In this document: positions 48,085-58,555 of the stretch, piece after piece | Layout of the letters: each line of letters starts with the position of its first letter | Position numbering within the stretch: position 1 is the first letter of the stretch | DNA from: Forficula auricularia | Taxonomy: Eukaryota > Arthropoda > Insecta > Dermaptera > Forficulidae | NCBI GenBank assembly: GCA_024734495.1 | Contig: JALMQS010000085.1 | Location: 20,737,539-20,801,538 of the forward strand | DNA: 64,000 nucleotides | Reading direction: 5' to 3' | Position numbers and translations under genes: made by a program | The notes under the pieces: model-generated | Database searches by the model: none | What the model saw: only the letters and a program-made list of their open reading frames with translations | Told to the model about the DNA's origin: nothing

Positions 48085-48136
48085 ATGGAAGGAAATGTGC
48101 CTAGTCGAGCGAGCCCAGCCAGCTCAAGCAAGCAAG

Positions 48137-48144
48137 TGACGTCA
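48137..48144. promoter_or_regulatory. Consensus CRE palindrome TGACGTCA in intron 1
   Basis: A perfect CREB-type cAMP response element lies about 0.73 kb downstream of CaMKI exon 1, within a GC-richer, non-repetitive block (about 48050-48240). CaM kinases act on CREB in animals, so feedback is conceivable. A single 8-bp match is weak evidence of function. Confidence 0.35.
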
Positions 48145-48868
48145 AATCCCCCTTCGGGGGGGCCGGCCTACTGCAATACCAACTGGGCTGAAGGAATGGC
48201 CTTTGCTTTACAAACACCATTCCCATCGTTTTCCTTTTCATTAGGCATTTGCCTATTTTTTGATTTTATTAGATAAAATAGCAAACTTGGATCTCCTATT
48301 GCGGACATTCGAAAGGGAATAACTCACGCCCAAACGAAACAATTTGTGAGCCAATTATTTATTTGACAATATCTGTATCAAATCTAGTATTTTTGAATTT
48401 GTTTTATGTATATGGTATAAAGATTAAGGCGACGTCTCTCGCTTGCTTGTTTGTAATGAGCTCATCAGGGACGTTCATTCGTTCGTTTGTAAGCAAAACA
48501 GGTTTTCGATTCATCTTCAATGTTGTTTTTTTTTTTTTTTTTATTTCATTTTCTTTTTTTTTTATTTGCCATTCTCAAGACGATGAGAAATTTCAGAGTT
48601 TATCACAAAAAATTAACCCATTTTTTTTTTTTTTTTTTTTTTTTATCCAACAAAGATAAAAATAATCGGTGATGTTTTCAAGGAAAATTATAAAAAAAAA
48701 AAATTGTTTTTTGATAAGATAGAAAAATAAAGAAAATATATTTGGATGAAATAGCAAAGCTAAAGAAGACATCTACTTGGTTGCTGAAAGTACTTGACAG
48801 CTCGCTCTCGCAACAATTCAATTGTTTTTTAAGCGGTTGAAAGCTCAAAAATAAAAATATACACTTAC

Positions 48869-48972
48869 GTGCCGAGAAGCTCCTTCATTTGATATTTGTC
48901 GTCGACCGTGGGTGATTTTTCGGCCTCTTTTTTCGATTTCTTCGAAGAATCTTTTTTCCCGAAAAGAGGCAT
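48869..48972 (-). CDS. CaMKI: CaMKI coding exon 1 (start codon to glycine loop)
   Basis: Minus-strand exon starting at ATG 48972-48970. It encodes MPLFGKKDSSKKSKKEAEKS, then PTVDDKYQMKELLG and the first two bases of a Thr codon, before a clean donor (GCAC|GTAAGTG). The MPLFGKKDS start with a basic Lys/Ser stretch, and a D-K-Y-x-x-K-E/D-L-L-G-T lead into the kinase domain, are as in insect CaMKI. The exon has 34 full codons and ends in phase 2, joining in frame with exon 2 at 16216. The purine-rich context before ATG (GAAGCGAAAAATG) suits translation initiation. Exon 1 is remarkably free of repeats although surrounded by them. The gene may be regulated from the GC-richer region at about 49.2-49.5 kb. 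Confidence 0.93.
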
Positions 48973-48989
48973 TTTTCGCTTCTACTTGT

Positions 48990-49001
48990 AGAATTATATA
49001 T

Positions 49002-49077
<76 letters not shown>
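48990..49077. repeat. (AT)n microsatellite upstream of CaMKI ATG
   Basis: Two long TA runs separated by TAATAT lie within about 20 bp of the start codon, inside the presumed 5' leader. Length is likely to be polymorphic. Confidence 0.9.
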
Positions 49078-49078
<1 letters not shown>

Positions 49079-49096
49079 GAAATTTGCTAAATTTGG

Positions 49097-49540
49097 CTAT
49101 GTAATACTCTTATAATTCCCATGTAAAATTGTCAAAAAGACTGAAAAGTAGTAGATAGGTAGATGATCGAGAGAAGAGAAACTTTTGATTTGGGCGCGTT
49201 GGTGGGAGTTTTGTTGCGCGGGCTTAAAGAGGCGCGGTGGGCATGATCTGTCACTTGTGGTCACTGTTGAGCCTAGAGAGCTCCTGCAACAATAGCTCGA
49301 AGGAATAAGCCAAGTTGGCAGACTGACAGACACTACTACACTGAGTGAATCGAACTGGGGGGCTGGCTGGCGCTCAGGCAGCCAACCAGCCAGCCAGCCG
49401 GCCGCAGGAGGCCAACCCGCCGAGACCAATTCCCTCTGCGGCTGCTCCAAATCCACCAGATAATCGTTACTTCGAAACGGATAAGGAAGGTCAGAATTCG
49501 ACCAGGAAAACTTCAACAAATTTCCACTTTAGCTAATTAA
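49097..49540 (-). promoter_or_regulatory. Probable CaMKI promoter and 5' leader
   Basis: This is the only GC-rich, repeat-free block next to exon 1. On the minus strand it has two arthropod initiator-like TCAGT words. The one with A at 49324 has AGCTAT at +28 to +33, five of six matches to the downstream promoter element RGWYVT. A long open frame on this strand (49097-49519) has low-complexity content and is more likely leader than protein. Whether a 5' intron is present cannot be decided. Confidence 0.4.
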
Positions 49541-49649
49541 ATTTATTTGGATTTTTTGTTTCAAAATCAAAAAAGGGTTAGGCAGTGATGGTGAAATTTA
49601 TGTGGAAAGTAAGATAAATCCTGATCTACAAGCTTAGATATTCTACATC

Positions 49650-49775
49650 GAGGGGTGATCCGCGATTGGAAGTAGGTGTACACCTCTTTGGAAGTATTTT
49701 AGAAGTACTTTGGAAATATTTGGAAGTACAAATAGAAGTAGGTGTACAGCATATTAGGTCGCGGTTCACGCATCG
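49650..49775. mobile_element. MITE family G inside satellite unit 1, TSD proven by empty units
   Basis: It begins GAGGGGTGATCCGCGATTGG and ends with GCGGTTCACGCATCG. It is flanked by TTCTACATC and TTCTACATA. Units without the MITE read TTCTACATATTC once, which shows a 9-bp target duplication. Confidence 0.85.
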
Positions 49776-50093
49776 TTCTACATATTCAAAAAACTCTATT
49801 GAAGAAACATTTTGATATTTTAATTTACTAAAAGAAAGTTCACTATCTATAAATAGGAGCCTGACAATTTAAGTAGTTATAGAGAGGACTAAAATTTCAA
49901 AAATAAATGATTTTTTTGAGAAAAGTAAAAATCAAAAAAACTTAACAAAGTGTATATCTACTACTCTTTCGCCACCAAAACAGACATATTCACTTTATAC
50001 AAATTTGTGTACCTCAAAAGGTTAGGCAGTGATGGTGAAATTTATGTGGAAAGTTAGATAAATCCTGATCTACAAGCTTAGATATTCTACATC

Positions 50094-50218
50094 GAGGGGT
50101 GATCCGCGATTGGAAGTAGGTGTACACCTCTTTGGAAGTATTTTAGAAGTACTTGGAAATATTTGGAAGTACAAGTAGAAGTAGGTGTACAGCATATTAG
50201 GTCGCGGTTCACGCATCG
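50094..50218. mobile_element. MITE family G inside satellite unit 2
   Basis: Nearly identical to the copy in unit 1 and at the same unit position, so it was copied with the unit, not inserted independently. Confidence 0.85.
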
Positions 50219-52303
50219 TTCTACATATTCAAAAAAACTCTAATGAAGAAACATTATGATATTTTAATTTACTAAAAGAAAGTTCACTATCTATAAATAG
50301 GAGCCTGACAATTTAAGTAGTTATAGAGAGGACTAAAATTTCAAAAATAAATGATTTTTTTTGAGAAAAGTAAAAATCAAAAAAACTTAACAAAGTGTAT
50401 ATCTACTACTCTTTCACCACCAAAACAGACATATTCACATTATACAAATTTGTGTATCTCAAAAGGTTAGGCAGTGATGGTGAAATTTATGTGGAAAGTT
50501 AGATAAATCCTGATCTAGGGGCTTAGATATTCTACATATTCAAAAAATCTAATGAAGAAACATTTTGATATTTTAATTTACTAAAAGATAGTTCACTATC
50601 TATAATTAGGAGCACTGACAATTTAAGTAGTTATGAGAGGACTAAAATTTCAAAAATAAATGATGTTTTTGAGGAAAGTAAAAATCAAAAAACTTAGAAA
50701 AGTATATCTACTACTCTCTCACCACCAAAACAGACATATTCACATTATACAAATTTCTGTATCTCAAAGGGTTAGCCAGTGATGGTGAAATTTATGTGGT
50801 AAGTTAGACAAATCCTGATCTAGGGGCTTAGATATTCTACATATTCAAAAATCTAATGAAGTTACATTTTGATATTTTAATTTACTAAAAGAAAGTTCAT
50901 TATCTATAATTAGGAGGCTGACAATTTAAGTAGCTAGAGAGGACTAAAATTTCAAAAATAAATAATTTTTTTGAGGAAAGTAAAAATCAAAAAACTTAAC
51001 AAAGTGTATATCTACTACTCTTTCATCACTAAAACAGACATATTCACATTATACAAATTTCTGTATCTCAATGGGTTAGCCAGTGATGGTGAAATTATGT
51101 GGAAAGTTAGACAAATCCTGATCTGGGGGCTTAGATATTCTACATATTCAAAAATCTAATGAAGTTACATTTTGATACTTTAATTTACTAAAAGAAAGTT
51201 CATTATCTATAATTAGGAGTCTGACAATTGAAGTAGCTAGAGAGGACTAAAATTTCAAATTTTTTGAAAAAAGTAAAAATCAAAAAACTTAACAAATTGA
51301 ATATCTACTAATCTTTCACCACCAAAACAGACATGTTCACATTATACAAATTTCTGTACCTCAAAGGGTTAGGCAGTGATGGTGAAATTTATGTGGAAAG
51401 TTAGATAAATCCTGATCTGGGGCTGAGATATTCTACATATTCAAAAAATCTAATAAAGAAACATTTTGATATTTTAATTTACTAAAAGAAAGTTCATTAT
51501 CTATAATTTTAAGTAGCTAGAGAGGACTAAAATTACAAAAATAAATAATTTTTTTTGAGAAAAGTAAAAATCAAAAAAACTTAACAAAGTGTATATCTAC
51601 TACTCTTTCACCACCAAAACAGATCAGTTACTTAGTAAAAATATTCCCAATTTCTTTGAGGTATATCTAATAGAATTTATTAAATAAATAAATATTTACT
51701 GGCCGGCCTTTCATCAAAATTTTATTGGGCTTCATGTCTACCATTAAATAAACAAACTTGAGGGCTTCTATCTCAAAGATTTCAAAATTACCTTCACTTG
51801 TTTATTTCTGGATTTGAAAAAAAAATTGTACCTACTATTATTCTTTGGGACAGTGGTTCTTAATCTATGGGTCGCGACCCAAAATTGGGTCGCTAGGAAT
51901 ATTCGCGCAAGTCGTCGACCAAATACTTTACTACATTTATTTTCCATAAGTTTACAAATATATTTTAATTTTTTCAATACTATTAAAAGTAAAATCATTA
52001 AAAACAGGTGCTTTTCATTACATTTTCCTTGGATCGAAAAGTACCTTTGGGGCCTTTCATAAAATGCATTCGCAAACAGCGGGGGGTATTGCTTACCGTG
52101 ATGATACGTGACAAGGTGAGAGGAGGGTCTAATAAAACGTGACGTTCGCAGTACGTCAATTTTATTTTAATTTTTTCTTAACTTGTTGATTTTACTTAGG
52201 GAAATTGGTGTAGGTCTTAAGTGAAACAGGATATTAATTAATAAAGTAAAGGGAGTGTAGTTTCACAGTGAATGAAATAAAACTCAAAGAGGTTTAGGCA
52301 TAC

Positions 52304-52346
52304 AAACTCAATATATTTCGGATTATTAGTCCATCATCAGGAGTTT
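52304..52346 (-). ncRNA. Hammerhead-like ribozyme motif
   Basis: Minus strand: stem I AAACUC/GAGUUU (6 bp), CUGAUGA, extra U, stem II GGA/UCC, GAAA, very short stem III AU/AU, triplet AUU. This is the best stem I of all copies. Confidence 0.5.
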
Positions 52347-52374
52347 ACATATTACAAACTCGTTTGTAATCTGT

Positions 52375-52416
52375 AAACTCTGATGATGGACTAATAATCC
52401 GAAATATATTGAGTTT
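52375..52416 (+). ncRNA. Hammerhead-like motif, opposite arm, damaged
   Basis: As the minus-strand motif at 52304-52346 but with one C lost before CTGATGA (52380-52386), so the position-17 base becomes G and cleavage is unlikely. Confidence 0.4.
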
Positions 52417-53202
52417 GTATAAACCTCTTTGAGTTTTATTTCATTCACTGTGAAACTACACTCCCTTACTTTATTAATTTTTCTTAACTTGTTGGTTTTA
52501 TTTTATTATAAGGGGGTCTAGCTTTTTTGACGTTATATTTGTTAGGGGTATACCAGAAAATGACGTGACATAGCGTGACGAAGGGGGGTCAAAAGGCCAA
52601 ATTTTGTGTGACGTATTTTATGAATGGCCCCTTTGTTTATCTTAATTGTTAAAAAAATAAAAGTGACGAAGGGAGGGGGTCAAAAAAAGGCCAAATTTTA
52701 TGTGACGTATTTTATGATTGTCCCCTTTGCTTATCTTAATTCTTAAAAAAAAAAATATAAGTATGTGAGTTAAAACAAAGGTCATCATTGTAAAATTGAA
52801 GAAAATTGCTTAAGTATGATCTAAAAAAATAAAATAAAAAAATGGGTTTTTTGAGTCGCGATATGAACATATTTCACAAATTTGAGTCGCGGCTTAAAAA
52901 GGTTAAGAACAACTGCTTTAGGACTTAGAGGAACTATTTGTCGAAAAATCACCTATGAGAATCAGGGGGGCAAAAATTTAACTATTAGCCCCTTCGCCGG
53001 ATGTCTTGGAGGTGTTCATCCATCTAGGGATTGAACCAAATCCGTCATAGAAGATTTGCGTCACTGGTGTGGATCCTATCAAAGAATAATTAAAGTTAAA
53101 GTGACCTCAAAATTTTTAATATATTGTATTTTTGGATTCTCCGAAAAATTCTAAGCATATTTTATATATCATACATTATTCCAACTTCAACCGTTTCCGA
53201 GT

Positions 53203-53525
53203 AATAAACAGTTGAAAATCGATAATTTTTCAATTTTGGAGAACTATGGAATTCAAAAAGTTCAACTTTCCGAAAAAACCATTAGCTCATTCCTATCCTA
53301 ACTTGTCAAAATATATCGTTTCACATTAACTTCTGGTTTGGCCGGAACTCTCAATTTTCCAGTTACTTCCCGACTAACCGGAAAACGGAAATTATTGTTA
53401 AACGATAGATTATGAAAAGCTAAGATAGGAATGTGTAAAAGGTTTTCGGCCATGTTGAACTGTTTTATTTTACAATTCTCCAAATTTGAAAAATGTCGAT
53501 TTTCAACTCTTTATTACTTGTGCCT
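53203..53525. repeat. Diverged inverted repeat, about 150-bp arms
   Basis: AGTAATAAACAGTTGAAAAT and, at the right, the complement of AGTAATAAAGAGTTGAAAAT. Further matching blocks include CATTCCTATC. The centre is near 53365 (GTTTGGCCGG / CTAACCGG). Confidence 0.55.
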
Positions 53526-53705
53526 TGGAGTTTGTAGGCGCGGGGAGGAAGTTCGCTGACGAAAGTAGGATGCAAACCTGCTGCCCTATTGGTTCACTAT
53601 AAAACATTGTGAGTCTTATGGAAAGAATTATAAAAAAAAAATATTTTGAAATTATTAATGAAATTTTTTTATCTATATTGCCATAAACGACTGGAGGTAT
53701 TTTTT

Positions 53706-53895
53706 AATCGACTTCAAAAAGGAGGAGGTTCTCAATTCGACTGAATTAATTATTTTTTGTGTGTCTATGTTACCTGATATCTTCGCCAATTGTAACCGAT
53801 TTTGATGATTTTTTTTGCATTGGGTTCAGTATAATTCTTATTATTTTATTTGTTGCATTTAATTTTTTTGAAGTCGGTTTTATTTTTTTTTTTAT
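53706..53895 (+). mobile_element. HINE-like family B, short complete copy
   Basis: The left end is ATCGACTTCAAAAAGGAGG with AGGTTCTCAATTCGACT. The right end is TTTTTTTGAAGTCGGTTTTA. CGACTTCAAAAA and TTTTTGAAGTCG are subterminal inverted repeats. Related sequences are widespread in insect genomes. Other copies are at 58.56-59.0 and 59.25-59.55 kb. Confidence 0.6.
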
Positions 53896-53926
53896 AAAAT
53901 TTCGTATTTGGATCAGATATTTTAGA

Positions 53927-54640
53927 CAAAGAGAAACAAAGAGGTTGTCCTCTGCTTGATGCAAATAAACATACACACATATATATCGAGATGATATATC
54001 TGTATATATATTATTTATTTGTTTGAAACTATAGTTTCGAAGACTTGGTCTTCATCATCCGTCTTTCTTCAATTATAAATGTTTTTCATGGAGTCAATAT
54101 CATGTGGATATTGAAAACTTGGTGTTCCTTCATCACTGGTGGTCGGCCTGGAACTAACAAAGACATTTTCTTTTCGGTTCACATTCAAATATATTTCCCT
54201 TTCTCCTTGTTTTACAACGAGAAAGGCTGACAATGGAAGGGTTTTTCTTTTTTCTTTTATCTTTTGTTAGCAAACATCTTCAGCAGATTACTATTTGACA
54301 ACTCTATTTGATTGTTCAAACAAAGTTTTGAATTTCTATTGAATGATTTCAAAATTTCTAAAGATTCGATTGCGCTAATTAATTTTGGGTTCTTTTCTCC
54401 TTTTATTAATCTAATACCTGTTCCTTCTGGGAAGGAACGCCAAGTTTTCAATATCCATATGATATTGACTCCATGAAAAACATTTATAATTTAAGAAAGA
54501 CTGATGATGAAGACCAAGTGTTCGAAACTATAGTCTCAAACAAATAAATAATATATATACAGATATATCATCTCGATATATATGTGTGTATGTTTATTTG
54601 CATCAAGCAGAAGACAACCTCTTTGTTTCTCTTTGTGAAT
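53927..54640. repeat. Hammerhead-family inverted dimer with ~290-bp central spacer
   Basis: Arms 53927-54135 and about 54425-54640 correspond to the outer parts of the 43.6-kb hairpin. The centre has been replaced by unrelated AT-rich sequence. The left motif has CGGATGA instead of CTGATGA. The right motif (54499-54537) keeps CTGATGA and GTC but has one mismatch in stem II. Confidence 0.75.
54499..54537 (+). ncRNA. Hammerhead-like ribozyme motif
   Basis: GA-CUGAUGA-U, stem II GAAGAC/GUGUUC (one mismatch), GAAAC-UAUA-GUC, UC. Same layout as 43959-43997. Confidence 0.4.
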
Positions 54641-55038
54641 CAACAACTCTGCTACTCTCGGCAAGACAAAAACTTTTCAATTAGATATTTTTGACCCCAA
54701 GAGAGGGTTTGGAGAAGGGTGGGGGCACTAATGGAAATTATTAAATAACTCCTAAAGCCTAAATCAGTGGTTCCCAACCTTGGGTGCGCGTACCAGTACC
54801 GGTACGCGGACAAGCAGCTACCGGTACGCGAATGATTTTACAATTTAAAACAAAAATCTATTAAAAATCTGTATTACGAAAAAAGAAAAGAAATTTCTTA
54901 TGCATTGTTTGTGTTTTAATACTTTGTTTGGATTTACCTAATCGCAAAAGATGCCATCTACACCTGAATGTGTTATTTATGACCGCCACATAAAAATTTG
55001 GCACTCGCCTGCTGTGATGCAGATTACTAGAACTAGAC

Positions 55039-56967
55039 CAGTGGTTCCCAACCTTTTGTGCCCCATCTCTCCTTTCTGGAGATTGACAAACACCTATCGC
55101 CCCCTTTTAATTTTCAAAGTATGCCTAATTTTAATTTGAAGTAAAGTGTAAATAATAAAGCAGTTTTATTATTTTAAACAATTTTATTACCCTATAAAAA
55201 CAACCAAAGCAGTTTTATTCGGTCACTTTTAAATTAAATAGAATAAAATTAAAATGTCCATTTTTTACAGATTTGTTTATGAACAAAGAAGTGAAATAAT
55301 TAACTAAGAACATTGACGTACATTTAAAAAACAGGAGTACATGTTTTCATTTTTAAGTTGGAATCTAGAAAAATTAAGAAAGTTGACAATTAGCCCAGTA
55401 AATAGAGGATCCAAAAAGTGGTTCATCTTATATTAATTGAGGGAAAATATTTTTTCTAGGATCGCTTGGTATGCTGTGGGTATGCCAAATCTAAGTTTGC
55501 GACCTCGAAAATGTGGGGGACACTTTTGGTGGCCAAAAAACCACGAAATTTTCGGACTTTTTCCAGTTTCTCGCTTATAACTCGAAAACGGTCCATATTT
55601 TATAAATAATCCTTCTATAGTAAATTAAAGAGGATAAAATTTGGCGCCGATTAAAAAAAATATGCAAAATTGGTCGAGTAGCTCTATTTTTTATGGGGAT
55701 TCAAAAAACTGCCCTCCGGATTACTTTTGAAGACCTATCCCAAAAACTAGGACTTTTTCGATTTTTTCCTATTTTTACCATGAAGGAGAACGTTTTCGAC
55801 AAAAAACACTCTAGACCCTTTTAAATTAGATTAAATTTGCTACAATTGAAATAATGTTTCATCTTAATTGGATAATGGTAACCCATGCCGCAATGAGGTT
55901 GAAGTTTTGGAAAACTGCAATTTTTTGCAGTTTTTCTTCATAAAATGAAAACCACTCATCCTAGAAACTTGATTTCTGTCTCATTCTCTAGGAAATTTTA
56001 ATGACTTGAACGTTTACTTGTAGCATGTTTTTGATAAAACTCTTAGATTTATAGATATCCAGCATTTTCCATTACGCTTTTCAGGATTCTGATCATATCA
56101 TGTCCAGAAAATGTAGGATATCTATAAATCTAAGAGATTTATAAAAAAGTGCTCTAAGTAACCGTTCAAGTAAATAAAATTTCCTAGAAAATGAGAGAAA
56201 AATCAAGTTTCTAGGATGAGTGGTTTTCATTTCATGAAGGAAAAACTACAATTTTTTTGAAAAAATTTCATTTTTCAAAATTTCAACCTCATTACGGCAC
56301 GGGCTACCATTATCCAATTAAGATGACACTTTGTTTGAATTGCAGCAAATTTAATCTAGTTTAAACATGTATAGAGTGGTTTTTGTCGAAAACGTGCTCC
56401 TTCATGTTCAAAATTGAAAAAAATCGAAAAAAGTTATAGTTTTGGGGATATTCAAAAGTGGTCCCAGGGCTGTTTTTTCGATTCTCATTATAAATCGAAC
56501 TACTGAACCAATTTTCTATTTTTTTTAATCGACGAGAAATTCTGGCCTCTTTAATTTACTATAGAACTGTTATTTGCAAAATATGAACTGTTTTCGAGTT
56601 ATAAGCGGGAAACTGGAAAAAGTCCGACAATTTCGAGGTTTTTCGGCCGCCAAAAGTTGTCCCCCACACTTCCAAGGTCGCAAACTTAGATTTCGCATAT
56701 CCACACCATACCAAACGATTCTAAAAAAATCTTTTCCCGCATTTAATGTAAGCTGAAACCACTCTATTTACTGGGCTAAGTTAAAGTGAAAGTTTGAAAA
56801 CATTGTTATTGTTTTATTTTACCCGGCAACTTCTACAGTACAGTACTATTTTAATTTTTCCCCCTTCCAATACTCATCGCCTCCTAATCGCCCACACTTA
56901 TTTATTGCCCTCCTGATGACCCACATCGCCCACTTGAGGGCTATCGCCCCCAGGTTGGGAACCACTG
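55039..56967. mobile_element. hAT element, 1929 bp, perfect 8-bp TSD
   Basis: Ends CAGTGGTTCCCAACC and GGTTGGGAACCACTG are exact inverted repeats. AACTAGAC occurs exactly at 55031-55038 and 56968-56975. ATCGCCCCC/CCCCATC words mirror inside. Most of its length is a large foldback insertion. Confidence 0.85.
55391..56778. repeat. Foldback element, 1.39 kb, arms of about 650 bp
   Basis: Outer ends TAGCCCAGTAAATAGAG and CTCTATTTACTGGGCTA are exact complements. The two arms mirror each other along most of their length, for example CAACCTCATTACGGCA-like and GAAAACCACTCATCCTAGAA blocks, and meet near 56090. No coding frame is present. Confidence 0.8.
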
Positions 56968-57239
56968 AACTAGACCATTGTCAGGACCCTGGAATTTCCA
57001 AGATAAGCGAATTGCTCCTTCCACGAAAATTAGCAATATATAACGGAAGGGTCTAAAATTTCCAGAAATTATATCCTGCGAATTATAACTGTGTCTGAGT
57101 TCTACTAAAAATTGTGTTTTGTGTTTCAAACATCTTTAAATTAATTGCATATTATTAATCAATGTTAATTGTATTATTCATAAATATTAAGAAGCTGTTA
57201 AGGCAAGTGTATTACACTCAGGAGATTTATTTAAAATGA

Positions 57240-57330
57240 TTTTTTATATATCCTAATTTATTTTAATAAATACTTGGCTACATATTTCGAATAGGCCTAC
57301 ATCTCGTGTTCGTCTTCAGACCATATACAA
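57240..57330 (-). mobile_element. Hammerhead-like family, degraded single copy
   Basis: Minus strand: CTGAAGACGAACACGAG...CTATTCGAAATATGTAG. This has the CUGANGA box, a GAA/UUC stem II after one extra base, and GAAA. It may be the 3' end of a Penelope-like or related retroelement. Confidence 0.4.
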
Positions 57331-57535
57331 ATAAACTTATTCGCTGTTAAGAATACCAAAAAGTTTACAAAGGCTATGATTAGTCATGGTTATAGTTTAG
57401 TTTAAAAATCTTAAAATTAATTACATGTAGATCACATTACGCCCAATCATAAAACAAATATTTTTCAAAAAAGAATTACCAATCATTAGATTTTATAAAA
57501 ATTATTTTAAATTATATATGTATACTGGGTGTCTT

Positions 57536-58215
57536 TTACTTTACCATACAGGGTATGGTCAAGTATTGTAATTGTGCATGAAAAAAGTGTTTTTTTTTCG
57601 AAATATCTCAAAAACGGCTGAAACTATTTTAATTAAAAAAATTGAGCGAAACCATGGCATTACGCTCTACAAAAAAGCCCATATAAATGAACATCGAAAA
57701 AATTATATTTTTCGAGATAATAATTGTTTTGTCAAAATGTCTGTTAGTCTGGTTGTCTGTGCGTTAGGAAATTTTTGTGGACGAGCTAGCTCAAAAACTA
57801 GTGTGAATATCGAAACCAAATTTCACACGTAGTTTTGGTCCATTGAGATTAAGAGCTGATTAGATTTTGGTGCATATTGACCCAAAATTAAGGAGGGTGG
57901 AGGGGGGGGTTAAAAATTAAAAATCTAGGCTATTTGGGCAAACTCAACCAAATTTTGTATGCATAATCAGTGGGACCCCAGAAGTCTAAAAATGCAAAAA
58001 CTAACCGTCCAAAATGGGTAGGGGGTGGGGGTTAAAAATGAAAATCTTGGCCATTTACCAAACTCAACCAAATTTTGTATACGTAATCAGTGGGCCCACA
58101 GTAATCTAAAGATCTCCCTCCCCTATATGATTATAAATAATTTTATTAAATATTAAATATAAGAAAGGGGCCAGGTTGTATGGTAAAGTCAAGTGGATGG
58201 CCACATCAGAACACG
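57536..58215 (+). mobile_element. HINE-like family A1, complete 680-bp copy
   Basis: The 5' end is ACTTTACCATACAGGGTATGG. A GTCTGTTAGTCTGGTTGTCT core lies near 57740. Internal AACTCAACCAAATTTTGTAT blocks are repeated directly (57945, 58065). The 3' end is GTATGGTAAAGT with the hairpin GTGGATGGCCAC. Confidence 0.7.
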
Positions 58216-58555
58216 TCAGCTTATTTTAAATTGATACATAATTGATACATAGGGATTCCAATGTCAATTTGAAGCGATTAATATAACTTGGTTATCAAAT
58301 AGAATTATTGAAAAAATAAAGTAAAAATTAAATATGAATTCAGCATTAAAAATTGACAGCTTGAATGTTTTTTATTTTTCAAAAATCGATTTTAAATAAA
58401 AGAGAATAATTAAAAAACATTCGATTTTTTAACAAGAAAATTTAAAATTCAGATCGATTCGCGTAAATAAATTAGGATATAAAAAAAACCATTTTTAATA
58501 AATAAAAAAATACGATTTTGAAAGTGATTATTATATCCTATGTATATATATGTCT

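Larger units (their letters stand above)
49576..51625. repeat. Satellite array, ~300-bp unit, six units
   Basis: Units start at GTTAGGCAGTGATGG-type words at about 49576, 50021, 50466, 50771, 51075 and 51368. Spacings are 445, 445, 305, 304 and 293 bp. Shared blocks include TGATATTTTAATTTACTAAA, CTACTACTCTTTC and CACCAAAACAGACATATTCA. The first two units are longer because each carries the same MITE. No frame is conserved. The array begins just upstream of the CaMKI promoter. Confidence 0.9.
52236..52479. repeat. Hairpin with hammerhead-like motif in both arms, nested
   Basis: Arms of about 118 bp (AATTAATAAAGTAAAGGGAG and its complement at the outer ends) meet near 52357. Each arm has a core CTGATGATGGA...TCCGAAATAT. 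It lies inside the Harbinger-like element. Confidence 0.85.
52049..52631. mobile_element. Harbinger-like MITE, nested
   Basis: GGGGCCTTTCATAAAATGC at the left and GACGTATTTTATGAATGGCC at the right are inverted. TTT lies on both sides. The right end is partly duplicated at 52640-52732. It is related to the element at 19167 (shared CCRT.CATAAA.TACGTCA design). Confidence 0.6.
51851..52915. mobile_element. hAT element, 1065 bp, host of nested insertions
   Basis: Ends CAGTGGTTCTTAATCTATGG and GGTTAAGAACAACTG are inverted repeats. Octamers CTTTGGGA and CTTTAGGA match at 7 of 8. GGGTCGCGACCC and GAGTCGCGGC words lie just inside the ends. A Harbinger-like element and, inside that, a hammerhead-type hairpin have inserted. 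Confidence 0.8.

Noticed and set aside
49097..49519. 140-codon open frame on the minus strand
   Set aside because: Low-complexity Pro/Ala/Trp/Ser content, no recognisable domain, and it lies just upstream of CaMKI exon 1, where a leader or promoter is expected.
49576..51625. Repeat array considered as CRISPR-like
   Set aside because: The whole 300-bp unit is repeated without short repeats and unique spacers, and the DNA is eukaryotic.
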